A stretch of 64,000 nucleotides of DNA from Trichocoleus sp. FACHB-40. GTDB lineage: Bacteria; Cyanobacteriota; Cyanobacteriia; Cyanobacteriales; FACHB-T130. Of the stretch, positions 44,486 to 52,970 are shown piece after piece; within the stretch, counting starts at the first letter, position 1, and each line of letters opens with the position of its first letter. The notes below the pieces were generated by a model, which was not told where the DNA came from, made no database searches, and saw only the letters and a list, made by a program, of their open reading frames with translations. The stretch covers positions 1 to 64,000 of the forward strand of contig NZ_JACJPF010000084.1 of NCBI RefSeq assembly GCF_014695915.1. Direction: 5' to 3'. A program made the translations under genes and the position numbers.

Positions 44486-45481
44486 ATGAATTTCGATGAA
44501 TTTTTTCAGGAGATAAAGGTTGCACACTGGCGCGCAGCTACTTTGAACGAGTACGCTCGTAAATCGATTTTACAGCAACAAGACCTAGTATTAGAATCTT
44601 TCGAGGAGCTGTATGCTGCTTTGGAAAAACTTCAAGTAGCTCAGGAGCAGTTAAGTTTATTAAATCAGAAGCTTGCTGCGGCTCACCAGGTAGCCCAAGC
44701 GGAACGCCAGCGCTACCAAGACTTATTGGAATTTATCCCAGATCCCTGCCTGGTGACTGATATGGCAGGTGTCATTCAGGAGGCAAACGGCGCTGCGGCG
44801 ACGATGCTCAACGTCCCGCAGCGGTTCTTGGTGGGTAAGCCGCTGGTTCTGTTTGTAGTTGAACAAGAGCGTCGAGCGTTTCGTTGGGAACTAAATCGGC
44901 TCTCCCAAGTGGATCGGCTTGAGGAGTGGAAAGTGCATTTGCGATCGCGCGATAGGGAGCAGTCTATGGATGTATCCCTGACGGTAGCTACTATCCGCAA
45001 CTGGGGAGGCAAAGCGATCGCTCTACGCTGGCTTCTGCGGGACATCACTCTCGTTGAGGAAGAAGGAGACGAACTGCGGTTACTCAAAGAAGCTGTGCAA
45101 CAGATCGAAGAGTGCATCGTTATCACATCAGCCGAACTTGATGAACCGGGCCCAAGAATTCTCTTTGTTAACCCAACTTTTACTAAAATGACGGGCTATA
45201 CTGCCGAAGAGATTATTGGCAAAACACCACGTATCCTGCAAGGCTCTAAAACAGATCGCTCAGTCTTAGAGAAATTGCGTCGGAACTTGTCGCAGGGACA
45301 ACCATTTCAGGGTGAGACAATAAACTACAGCAAGGATGGTAAGGAATATAAGGTGCAGTTGAATTGCGCCCCGATCCACAACGAACGAGGAGAAATTAAG
45401 CATTTTCTCTCCCGCCAACGCTACATTCCTCTAGAGCATTCCAATGATGCAAATTGTTTGGAAACCCCACCCTCACCGTAA
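44486..45481 (+). CDS. PAS-domain protein without output domain
   Basis: A 331-residue protein. A coiled-coil (residues ~20-75; LVLESFEELYAALEKLQVAQEQL) is followed by two PAS domains. The first is at LEFIPDPCLVTDMAGVIQEANGAAA. The second is at EECIVITSAELDEPGPRILFVNPTFTKMTGYTAEEIIGKTPRILQG. The second resembles LOV domains in outline, but the cysteine-bearing NCRFLQ is replaced by TPRILQ, so it is not photoactive by the LOV mechanism. No kinase or cyclase follows, so it may be a regulator subunit. ATG 44486 has GGAG upstream and is chosen over TTG 44456. Its end and stop codon lie in a perfect hairpin. Confidence 0.82.
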   Translation: MNFDEFFQEIKVAHWRAATLNEYARKSILQQQDLVLESFEELYAALEKLQVAQEQLSLLNQKLAAAHQVAQAERQRYQDLLEFIPDPCLVTDMAGVIQEANGAAATMLNVPQRFLVGKPLVLFVVEQERRAFRWELNRLSQVDRLEEWKVHLRSRDREQSMDVSLTVATIRNWGGKAIALRWLLRDITLVEEEGDELRLLKEAVQQIEECIVITSAELDEPGPRILFVNPTFTKMTGYTAEEIIGKTPRILQGSKTDRSVLEKLRRNLSQGQPFQGETINYSKDGKEYKVQLNCAPIHNERGEIKHFLSRQRYIPLEHSNDANCLETPPSP

Positions 45482-45507
45482 ACGGTGAGGGTGGGGTTTC
45501 CAAACAA
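45454..45507. repeat. Perfect 25-bp hairpin containing the stop codon of the PAS gene
   Basis: The arm at 45454-45478 is the exact reverse complement of the arm at 45483-45507, leaving a 4-base loop TAAA. The TAA stop codon (45479-45481) lies in the loop. The coding end (NCLETPPSP) is derived from the arm. It may be a mobile palindromic element inserted at the end of the gene, and would also work as a terminator. Confidence 0.85.
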
Positions 45508-45886
45508 AAGTGATTTTTTTTCAAGTATGCCGATAACGCGATCGCGCTCGAAATTGCTTTGCGAACATTCACTTGTGGATAAATGGTAATTGCTGACATA
45601 CTCCTGCACTGATTGCAAGCAATGTAGAAGCTGGGTTGAGTAGAGGAACCTCACCCAAGACGCATAAGTTTTTGTTGGGTTTCTCAAACCACATAAAACT
45701 TTTCTATAATTAGACTATTAAATTGTTAATTATCATGTCTTTATTAATTAAAATTGCGAAAACAAAAATGAATTTTGATTTTATTCATTTCAACATTTTT
45801 TGCTGTTGCACATATGAAAGTTTATAAAGACAGCCAATCTTTTACACACGAAGAAGTTAAAAAAATAAACTTAAAACTATTTTTAA
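45508..45886. other. AT-rich region
   Basis: About 380 bases downstream of the PAS hairpin, very AT-rich, with no convincing gene on either strand. Small frames on the minus strand here are shadows of repeat-like sequence. Confidence 0.4.
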
Positions 45887-46090
45887 GTAAACTCTATTAG
45901 TTACAGAGGAGCGGATTTTAAAGGTGCATCTCTCATCACTGATAATCCGCACTATCGATTCTTCGGTCTTTGGGATGAGTACAACTTCGTTACCAATGGG
46001 TTACGCTGTCTCATTGCTGGGCATACTTTTGTGACTGCTGAGGATGTAGTAAGCCTACCTAGACCCCAGATTTTGTCGATATTAGCCTGA
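45887..46090 (+). pseudogene. Possible gene fragment with pentapeptide-like segment
   Basis: An open frame of about 67 codons with no ATG, GTG or TTG near its start reads SYRGADFKGASLITDNPHYR and continues with FFGLWDEYNFVTNGLRCLIAG to a stop. The YRGADFKGASL part resembles pentapeptide repeats. It looks like the remnant of a protein gene 5'-truncated by the AT-rich region, but may be chance. Confidence 0.3.
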
Positions 46091-46112
46091 ATTTGTTAAT
46101 TGACTAATAAAT

Positions 46113-46607
46113 ATGGAAACTAAACAAAACCAACACAGACTACTAATTATTGCTGGTATTCTTCTTGGCATGGGCTTCGCAGGATTTTTTGATGGCATTA
46201 TGCTGCATCAAATCCTTCAATGGCACCATATGCTGACAAGCATTCAGCCTACTACGAACATCGGCAATTTTGAAGTAAATACCTTCTGGGATGGTCTTTT
46301 CAATGCCAGCACATACGCCATGACTATAGCTGGACTTTTGTTGCTGTGGCGTGCGGGTTTACGTGGCGATTTTGTGGGGAAATCAAAGACTTTTGGGGGA
46401 GCTTTGCTTGTTGGTGCAGGTGCTTTCAACGTAATTGAAGGGATAATTGACCACCACATTCTCCGCATTCATCATGTAAAATCTGGGCCTAATGAACTTG
46501 CCTGGGATATCGGATTTCTCATCCTAGGTGCGCTTCTTGTTGTAGTCGGCGGGATTCTATGGCGAGATGGAGGACGGGAAATCGCACCTACTGAAATCAA
46601 AAGCTAA
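46113..46607 (+). CDS. DUF2243 membrane protein
   Basis: A 164-residue membrane protein with four hydrophobic segments and the DUF2243 pattern GFFDGIMLHQILQWHHML and GAFNVIEGIIDHHILRIHHV. The His-rich loops near the membrane suggest metal or haem binding. The function of the family is unknown. ATG 46113 starts the protein at the expected place. Confidence 0.88.
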   Translation: METKQNQHRLLIIAGILLGMGFAGFFDGIMLHQILQWHHMLTSIQPTTNIGNFEVNTFWDGLFNASTYAMTIAGLLLLWRAGLRGDFVGKSKTFGGALLVGAGAFNVIEGIIDHHILRIHHVKSGPNELAWDIGFLILGALLVVVGGILWRDGGREIAPTEIKS

Positions 46608-47146
46608 AATTGTAGATTTTGTGTTTTGAATTTTGTATTCAAATGGTATTGAATTTAGGCAACAATTGGAGCCAATTTACAACTTTAAAAAAATAACCAT
46701 AGGCTCTCAAATTAAAATTTAAAGACAGCGAACAAATAAAAGGTAATATAACGTGTCTTAAGATAGATATTATAGATAAGTGGTAGTGCTGGATATATTG
46801 GCTCTCATGCTTTCCTAGCAATACAATAAGCAGGGTAGGAAGGGATCGCACCCACTTGTCGGATGTATCCTAATGCTGGCAAATATATCCCTACCCTAGT
46901 GAGGTACATTGCTTGTGGTTTCCCATCTTCCTTGCGGAAGAGCAACTATTGCTACTTCAGAAATGTTTTTGTATTGTATTTAACAGACTAAATTAACAGT
47001 AAGCTGTATCTCCGGTGGGAAGATAGAACAACCCCGGTAAAGGTAAGTTTAAGGTACGGCTGTGGAGTCAACGTTTCTGTGGAAAAAAGCGTGACTAGAA
47101 CCACAAAAATATCAAAGTAATTCTGCATTTATAGGTGGAGGAAGAT
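46608..47146. other. Gene-free region
   Basis: About 540 bases without a convincing gene. It should contain the promoter for the stress protein at 47147. No motifs were identified. Confidence 0.4.
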
Positions 47147-47701
47147 ATGGAAGTAAGCGATCGCATACATGGTATTGGAGTATTTTCTAACCGTGAAGAA
47201 GCCCAACAGGGAATTAATGAATTAAAAGCTTCAGACTTCCCAATGGACAAAGTTTCTGTCATTGCTAGAGATGCAGACCACAACGATCAGCTTAGCGGTG
47301 CCGAGATGAGCGATCGCGTTGGTAGTCAAGACGTAGGATCTGCAACAGGAGTAGTGGCTGATGCTGTCACAGGCGCTACTTGGGGTACTGTATTAATTGG
47401 GTTGACAAGTCTAGCAATTCCCGGTGTAGGCCCAGTCTTAGCAGCCGGTTCCCTTGGCGTGGCGCTACTTACTGGCGTGGCGGGGACTGGATTGGGAGCA
47501 TTAGCTAGTAATAATTTGGTTAAGGCGATGACCGATTTAGGCATTCCCGAAGAACAAGCTAGAGGTTATAGCGATCGCCTCCATCTAGGCAAGTATTTGC
47601 TTATAGTAGATGGCTCAGATGAGGAGATTCATCGCGCTGAAGCAATCTTAAGCAATAAGGGTATTAAAGATTGGGGCATTTTTAATCCCGCACACGTTTA
47701 A
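47147..47701 (+). CDS. General-stress-protein (YflT/GSP17M)-like protein with glycine-zipper-like segment
   Basis: A 184-residue protein. The N-terminal ~45 residues (IHGIGVFSNREEAQQGINELKASDFPMDKVSVIARD) match the heat-induced/general stress domain. The middle has an Ala/Gly-rich hydrophobic stretch (residues ~70-125; AIPGVGPVLAAGSLGVALLTGVAGTGLGA) that may span or associate with the membrane. The C-terminal part (PEEQARGYSDRLHLGKYLLIVDG) resembles a second copy of the N-terminal fold. ATG 47147 has GGAGGAAG upstream. Confidence 0.85.
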   Translation: MEVSDRIHGIGVFSNREEAQQGINELKASDFPMDKVSVIARDADHNDQLSGAEMSDRVGSQDVGSATGVVADAVTGATWGTVLIGLTSLAIPGVGPVLAAGSLGVALLTGVAGTGLGALASNNLVKAMTDLGIPEEQARGYSDRLHLGKYLLIVDGSDEEIHRAEAILSNKGIKDWGIFNPAHV

Positions 47702-47736
47702 TACTCAGGACAGCACAAACAAAGGATGATTTTTGT

Positions 47737-47766
47737 AGGGCGGGCCGGAAGGTTCGCCCTCTTTAT
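47737..47766 (+). terminator. Probable terminator of the stress-protein gene
   Basis: AGGGCG and CGCCCT flank a short loop and are followed by CTTTATT, about 35 bases after the stop codon. Confidence 0.5.
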
Positions 47767-48271
47767 TACGGGAAGCTGGGATTTTCCTCTTCACCAATCC
47801 CCAATTCCTGACCGATACAAGTGATATTTAAACCCTACTTTCTCTATCTTAATACATATTGACTTTATCCCGCTTCATTATTTTGGTATAAAGTCAGCCT
47901 TAACCTGGGATAGAGGGTGTTAAAAAATATTACGTGTTACTTTATATGTAGGCACAAATATGCTCTCAGAAGGAATACCTTTCTGAAATATCTGCGATAA
48001 AACAGCAACTGCTCTTATCTAGATGTTTTATCAGGGTTTAAATTTCACCATTAAATATCCAAAGCGAGCCTACTAATACCAATTGGCTAGATTTGCGCTA
48101 CACTTGCGCTTCTTTGAAGTCTCCTTTTTTAAGGAGAGTAGGGAAAATATGGTGTATAGCATCACAAAGAAAAATTGGTAAAAGTCAAGTAACGCTTACG
48201 CATCTATCCGGTCTACCCTTTCGGGGATGGTTTGTGCTGAGAAGCTTTAAAAATAATTCTTTTGAATTGCT
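47767..48271. other. Gene-free region
   Basis: About 500 bases with no convincing gene. The ORF at 48093-48275 on the plus strand has no recognisable protein pattern and is not supported. Confidence 0.4.
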
Positions 48272-49240
48272 ATGACTAGCGGTATTTTGCCCACTAAAGG
48301 TTCTGAAACCATACAGAACATTCAATCTTTAGAACTTTCTCTTTTGATGACTAAGCTCAAAAATAATATTTGGGCGTTTGGGATTCCATCTTGGCTATTT
48401 GGAATCACCGATAGAAGCTTTGCTTCATTGGCTGATGGATATATCTCTCCTATAGAAATTTTCCAATTATTGACCGCCTTTTTCTTCTTTGGAAGTTGGC
48501 TATGTTTGAAACCAGAGCAAACATTTAATAGCGGTGGTGTTAGCACGGTCGAAAGATACCGGAAAGATTCAAATCCTTATCTGGATGAAGTATATATATC
48601 TACAGTTCAATCCAGAATGGTTGAATTGCAAGATCAACATATGATCAGCCAGGAATATATTTTACCTGTTCCCTATCTCTGTCAAATCTATCATTTGTTG
48701 AACCTAAAACATCTGGAGACGATTCACAATTTCAGCCTGAATAACTTAAAAGTCATTAATGTTAGCCAGACTCAGCCAACAGAACTGGGTGGAATGGTTA
48801 AGTTTCAAACAATTTTAGATTCTCCAGCCAATGCTCTGAGGATTTGGAGGCAGCCGATAGTTGAAGCGGGATTAATATTGCATACTCCCTATACTGTAGA
48901 GCTGATAATTCCGGTCTACAACAACAAACATATAACTGTAATGTTTAGTGCTATTCCTCTGAATGAGAACGAGCATAAGTTGTTTATAGACATCTACAGT
49001 AATCTGGAATGGCCCAAACCGTTGTTGCAAATCATCTTGCATTTTGCCGCTTGTTTGACGCTATTTGAAGATTTACCCTACTTGCGTAAACTAGCAGAAA
49101 GAAATATATACCGTTTAGTTAACTTAAGTCGGCTTTCAGATCGAGAAACAATGTGGCTTATGAGAAGATTCGTTGAGCTATATGGTGCGAGGAACGTAGA
49201 ACCTCAACCACTTAGAGCAATTGAAGCAATGGAGGAGTAG
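48272..49240 (+). CDS. Hypothetical protein
   Basis: A 322-residue protein with one possible hydrophobic segment (IFQLLTAFFFFGSWLC, about residues 63-78) and an otherwise soluble, Leu/Tyr/Asn-rich sequence. No known domain is recognised. The codon pattern and ATG start (48272) support a real gene. It is flanked by long non-coding regions. Confidence 0.55.
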   Translation: MTSGILPTKGSETIQNIQSLELSLLMTKLKNNIWAFGIPSWLFGITDRSFASLADGYISPIEIFQLLTAFFFFGSWLCLKPEQTFNSGGVSTVERYRKDSNPYLDEVYISTVQSRMVELQDQHMISQEYILPVPYLCQIYHLLNLKHLETIHNFSLNNLKVINVSQTQPTELGGMVKFQTILDSPANALRIWRQPIVEAGLILHTPYTVELIIPVYNNKHITVMFSAIPLNENEHKLFIDIYSNLEWPKPLLQIILHFAACLTLFEDLPYLRKLAERNIYRLVNLSRLSDRETMWLMRRFVELYGARNVEPQPLRAIEAMEE

Positions 49241-49637
49241 GGGATTGGAAGGGAGATTTCTCAATTTCCAATCTAAAATCATCCAAAATCGAGATACCTT
49301 TAGCAAGAACAAGTGGAAGCGATCGCGCAAAAATTTCATTCAACACTACAACCAGATTGTCCAGTTGTGTTGCAACCATTGTTAACACTCAGCCCAAAAC
49401 AAGGGATGAAGATGTTGGTGACTCAGGGGTAAGCGATCGCCTATTTCGATTTCAAAACCTCACCTAAGAGCAAACTTCCTTTGCAGGGAAGATAAACGTT
49501 CCAGACGCGATATATCGCGTCTCTACAGGGGAGGGGTTAAACCGTAGTGCATTTAAACGACAATTGCAATAAATCAGCGCTAAACGCTGACACTGCCTTA
49601 AAAAAATGCCAGCGTTTAGAACTTCTATTGAGTAGAA
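49241..49637. other. Region with HIP1, AGACGCGAT hairpin and possible short fragment
   Basis: A 39-codon frame from GTG (near 49313) to TAA reads VEAIAQKFHSTLQP... and may be a gene remnant; it has no recognised domain. AGACGCGAT-ATATCGCGTCT at 49503-49522 is a copy of the hairpin found at 5559. A minor GAGGGGT stretch follows. Confidence 0.35.
49503..49522. repeat. AGACGCGATATATCGCGTCT palindrome
   Basis: A perfect 20-base palindrome with the same arms as the element at 5559-5582. Confidence 0.6.
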
Positions 49638-49808
49638 CTAGAGACCAGCAACTCCGCGATAAGCACTTATAACCACAGTGAGAATGGTGATCAGTCCTAT
49701 TGAAGTGCTGAGGATAAATAGAACAGAGGGTTTCTTAGGAAGAGGTGTTTCGCTGTCGTGCTGCACAGCGTCAGTTTGGTTGGTATTTTTTGGTTCTTCA
49801 GTTGTCAT
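49638..49808 (-). CDS. Small single-pass membrane protein
   Basis: A 56-residue protein. A polar N-terminus (TTEEPKNTNQTDAVQHDSE) is followed by PKKPSVLFILSTSIGLIT and a hydrophobic C-terminal helix. The frame is complete, with GGAG before the ATG. A similar plan (polar N-half, single helix near the end) is seen in the small protein at 58907-59116. Confidence 0.55.
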   Translation of the reverse strand: MTTEEPKNTNQTDAVQHDSETPLPKKPSVLFILSTSIGLITILTVVISAYRGVAGL

Positions 49809-50579
49809 AATGCTCCGAATTTAGATTCCAATGATTTTGATTGATTAGAACAATTACCAAAGATTGCTGATGAGATCGCCCCAAAGATGAACGATGCCTT
49901 GTCCACTTAATGCCTCTATAATGAAATCTGCATAAGCTCGTTCCCAACAATTGTCTTTTAACTAGACTATTAGAAATAAATCTTATGATCTTCTTTCTAA
50001 GGCGGTACAAATTATCCTATTTCACTAATTTGTTCGTAATAAATAATCCCCCCTAACTCCCGACTCCTTTGTCTACCGCGCATCATCCTGTGAAGAGTAA
50101 AAGGGGGTGGGGGGATAACGTATTGAGCCTTAAAATGGTGAATTAGTATTGATTAAATATCTGAAGCATTTTTTCACTAAGTGTCCGCCAAAAAACCAAT
50201 CCCCCCGAATTTTAATTTTTAAGACTACAGCACATCATATTGTTAAAGACAGGAGGGGGTAGGGGGGATAAACTATTTAGCCTTAAAATAGTGAATGAAT
50301 ATTGTCTAAACATCTGAGAAATTTTTTGGTATCAATTTCTCTGTATAAAGAATGATGTATTTTGGGAAACCCTTGGTAAGGGTTCAGTAGACAGGTAATA
50401 GCGAGAGGGATGAGGAAATTTAGAGTGATCGCTTCCACCACCGAAGCTGAAATTGAGAAAAGGGCGTAAGCGTTGCGAAAGCTCTTCCCTCGACTTGAAC
50501 TGGAATAGACCCAGACGCGATCGCACTGATGAATTACTACGGTGCGTTAGCAAAGCATGCCGTCAGGCTTATTGCATTT
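49809..50579. other. Gene-free region
   Basis: About 770 bases holding the direct repeat at 50044-50340, HIP1 sites and a GTTAGCAAAGCATGCCGT-type repeat near 50537. No gene was recognised on either strand. Confidence 0.4.
50044..50340. repeat. Imperfect direct repeat of about 153-163 bp
   Basis: Blocks containing AATCCCCCC, then GGGGGGATAA, then AGCCTTAAAAT-GTGAAT and AAATATCTGA-G-ATTTTTT recur twice, with the GGATAA part near 50115 and 50268. It is an intergenic duplication of unknown meaning. Confidence 0.7.
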
Positions 50580-51290
50580 CTACAGAGTATCGGGGTCAAC
50601 TCCCACCTGCCGCAGTCGCTCTGCCAAACGCTCTGCCCGTTGACGCTCTTGCTGTGCTATTTGACGCTCCTGCCTAATTATTTCCTCTGGTGGAATAAGT
50701 CGATTGCCATTCTGGTCATACCAATAGAGCCATTCCCTCATGTATCCTTCATGAGTACCAACCTCGCAGCCAATCCCTAGCTCGATTTCGGGCATCCACA
50801 CAGGGTTTCCCATCTGGCGCACGTAGACACCATTCTCTAGACGATACACTTCAAACGAGTCGTGCTGGTCGCGCCTGTAATAGTCGGGGTTGTAGATGAC
50901 ATAGTACAGCACACCGAGTTGAGCATACTTGGTCATCTTTTCGTCGTACTCGCCGCCTGGAGTTTTAGAGACAACTTCTAATACCCACTGCGGGACAATA
51001 TTGTTTTCTTGCCAAAGTACGTAGCTTAGTCGGAGTTTACCACTCGGCTTAAATCGCTCTACTCCTAAACTCAGAAAGCTATCCGGTACAATTGCCGCTA
51101 ATTGGGGTTGATAGTAAACTCCCATGTTGACCCCGAAAAACCAGTCCCTGCGGTCTGCCCACAGCAGAGCTAAGATTGCTCGTAGCAGGGTGGGGATGAG
51201 AATTTGCAGTTCGTTATCTACAGGGGTATCGTCAGAGTCTGGTAGTTCTTCAGCACTGGCAAGATACTGCAACGGGTTGTACTGTACCAT
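50580..51290 (-). CDS. Uma2-family endonuclease
   Basis: A 236-residue Uma2 (DUF820) protein. The nuclease core has VPQWVLEVVSKTPGGEYDEKMTKYAQLGVLYYVIYNPD (the E-V-V-S/K part is the catalytic strand) and PDSFLSLGVE, with a C-terminal coiled-coil (RQERQIAQQERQRAERLAERL). It is the second Uma2 gene in the window. Confidence 0.88.
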   Translation of the reverse strand: MVQYNPLQYLASAEELPDSDDTPVDNELQILIPTLLRAILALLWADRRDWFFGVNMGVYYQPQLAAIVPDSFLSLGVERFKPSGKLRLSYVLWQENNIVPQWVLEVVSKTPGGEYDEKMTKYAQLGVLYYVIYNPDYYRRDQHDSFEVYRLENGVYVRQMGNPVWMPEIELGIGCEVGTHEGYMREWLYWYDQNGNRLIPPEEIIRQERQIAQQERQRAERLAERLRQVGVDPDTL

Positions 51291-51666
51291 AACAAGTCCC
51301 TCTAGTAACTTACTGCTTGTATCTTAACTAAGCGAGGTAGTGGAATTATTCTAATTAGCAGCGATCGCGCACTACATCTTAAAGCTTTGGCGAACAAGTT
51401 TGGTAGGAGATCGCCCCTCTTCATCTCAAACTTCTCAGTAATCGTAATGGGCGAGCGCTTCTCAAATCTCCAAAGCAGAAAATCACTGCTTTGATTTTAG
51501 GGTGATTGAGGGCGATTACTTCTCTATTGAATCACTACGATGCAGCCGCCTCTATTTCGACTGAAACAAAGCAAACATCATTATTGTTGAAAGTAAAGCA
51601 GTATAAGAGGTAAAAGGTAAAAGGAGCTATACTAGCCTAAGTTCCTTCGCAACCAAGCATGAAACG
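51291..51666. other. Gene-free region
   Basis: About 375 bases between the divergent Uma2 and DUF4238 genes. It has two HIP1-like sites and a short AGGTAAAAGG direct repeat near 51608-51622. No gene was found. Confidence 0.4.
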
Positions 51667-52614
51667 ATGTCCAAGGTAACGAACCAGCATTATGTTCCTC
51701 AGTGTTATTTAAAAAATTTTACTACTCGCAGCAAAATTTTTGTATTTGATAAAATTTTAAAAAAATCTTTGTCATTTGAAGGAACAAATGTGAAAAATGT
51801 TGCCAGTGCAAGGTATTTTAACGATTTCCCTGAAGAGATGCTTCCCGCAGAGATTAGAGGCAAGGGAGAATCACAGTTAATTGAAAATCATTTCTCAGCT
51901 ATTGAAGTTGATCTTTGCAAAACATTAGGGAAGATTATAACTGGATACAATAATCAAAACCCAGAAAATATTAACCCCACATTTTTTTTGAATAAAGAAA
52001 CTAAGGAAAAGCTTTCCTATTTTTTGATGCTCCAAATTATAAGAACAAGAAATTTCAGAAATATTCTGAAAAGAATGTTTGAAGATGTAGACACCCTGCT
52101 GAATAAGCTTCAAAAAGTTCGCCCTGATTACAAGCCCCTGGCAGATGAGTATGTTGAACCTCTTCCAGGTGAGCCTGACAATTCTATAGGTATTGAAGAA
52201 TTTCTTGCAAATGAGCCACCAACACATTCACAAAAGCAACATCTAATTTATATGTTTAACAAACTTAATGGAGGTAATAACGAAGAGATTACTAAAGCTT
52301 TGGCAGATCATATATGGATAATTGGTGTTAATACTACTGCTATTCCTCTATGTACATCTGATAATCCAGTTGTTATAAATGAACATCAAAACTTCGGTAG
52401 CGGTCTGACATCTATTGGTGTTCAAATTACTTACCCAATTAGTCCCCAGCTCATACTGATTTTATTTGAATCAAGTTTTTGGAAAGAATTGAAAAGCCAT
52501 GATAAAAAATGTTTAAAACTGTCAGAAAAATCAGTAAGAACTTACAACAAACTACAGCTAACTCAATGTACCAGGCAAGTCTACTCATCCACTAATGACT
52601 TTAGCTGGTGCTGA
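51667..52614 (+). CDS. DUF4238 protein
   Basis: A 315-residue protein of the DUF4238 family: the opening VTNQHYVPQCYLKNFT is diagnostic, and the later CTSDNPVVINE and TYPISPQLILILFES segments match. The family occurs in defence-related and mobile contexts, and its biochemical activity is unknown. The gene is AT-rich relative to its neighbours and lacks HIP1 sites, suggesting horizontal acquisition. Confidence 0.9.
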   Translation: MSKVTNQHYVPQCYLKNFTTRSKIFVFDKILKKSLSFEGTNVKNVASARYFNDFPEEMLPAEIRGKGESQLIENHFSAIEVDLCKTLGKIITGYNNQNPENINPTFFLNKETKEKLSYFLMLQIIRTRNFRNILKRMFEDVDTLLNKLQKVRPDYKPLADEYVEPLPGEPDNSIGIEEFLANEPPTHSQKQHLIYMFNKLNGGNNEEITKALADHIWIIGVNTTAIPLCTSDNPVVINEHQNFGSGLTSIGVQITYPISPQLILILFESSFWKELKSHDKKCLKLSEKSVRTYNKLQLTQCTRQVYSSTNDFSWC

Positions 52615-52833
52615 AGGTTAGTGAGAAAAAGGGGTATATAGATGTTAGTTTAAAATCTCAAAAATAGAGTTAACTAAATCCGTTGTTGTCACCACTTATT
52701 CGATAGCACTTTAGCAGTAGTTGTTGGTAATGACCACTCTAAAACTGTTAATTAGTTAGTTCTAGTAGTGCGATCGCGCTCATAAATTGCTGCTGCGCGA
52801 TCGCTCTCAATTCTCGAATTCGCAGACACGCTC
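52615..52833. other. Gene-free region
   Basis: Intergenic sequence between DUF4238 and the archease fragment, with two HIP1 sites and no visible gene. Confidence 0.35.
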
Positions 52834-52945
52834 TAAATATCAAGAATCACCATTGCCGTCCAGCCGTCATCTGTTTTTCCAGTTAAAACTGGTGTAAAGT
52901 AACCGCTTTGACATCTACTGGCTGTTGATGGCGATCGCGATCGCC
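52834..52945 (-). pseudogene. Archease 3'-end fragment
   Basis: The minus strand reads HQQPVDVKAVTLHQF, then a stop, then LEK, followed by a frame-changed tail. This is a decayed copy of the last ~35 codons of the intact archease gene at 55086-55532. It has an in-frame TAA in place of a Gln codon and a one-base loss in an A-run. The copy extends from a HIP1 palindrome at 52923-52952 to just after the shared stop TAG. Confidence 0.85.
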
Positions 52946-52952
52946 ATCAACA
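52923..52952. repeat. 30-bp palindrome centred on overlapping HIP1 sites
   Basis: TGTTGATGGCGATCG and its complement meet without a spacer to form a perfect 30-base palindrome containing GCGATCGCGATCGC. It is located exactly at the upstream edge of the archease fragment. Confidence 0.85.
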
Positions 52953-52970
52953 ACAATCGCGCGTTTCTCA

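Noticed and set aside
45104-45420. LOV photoreceptor in the PAS protein
   Set aside because: The position of the flavin-binding cysteine (NCRFLQ) reads TPRILQ, so there is no photoactive cysteine.
50332-50677. Short ORFs on both strands upstream of the second Uma2 gene
   Set aside because: They overlap each other and a dispersed repeat, and the residues are Arg/Ser-rich without any family pattern.
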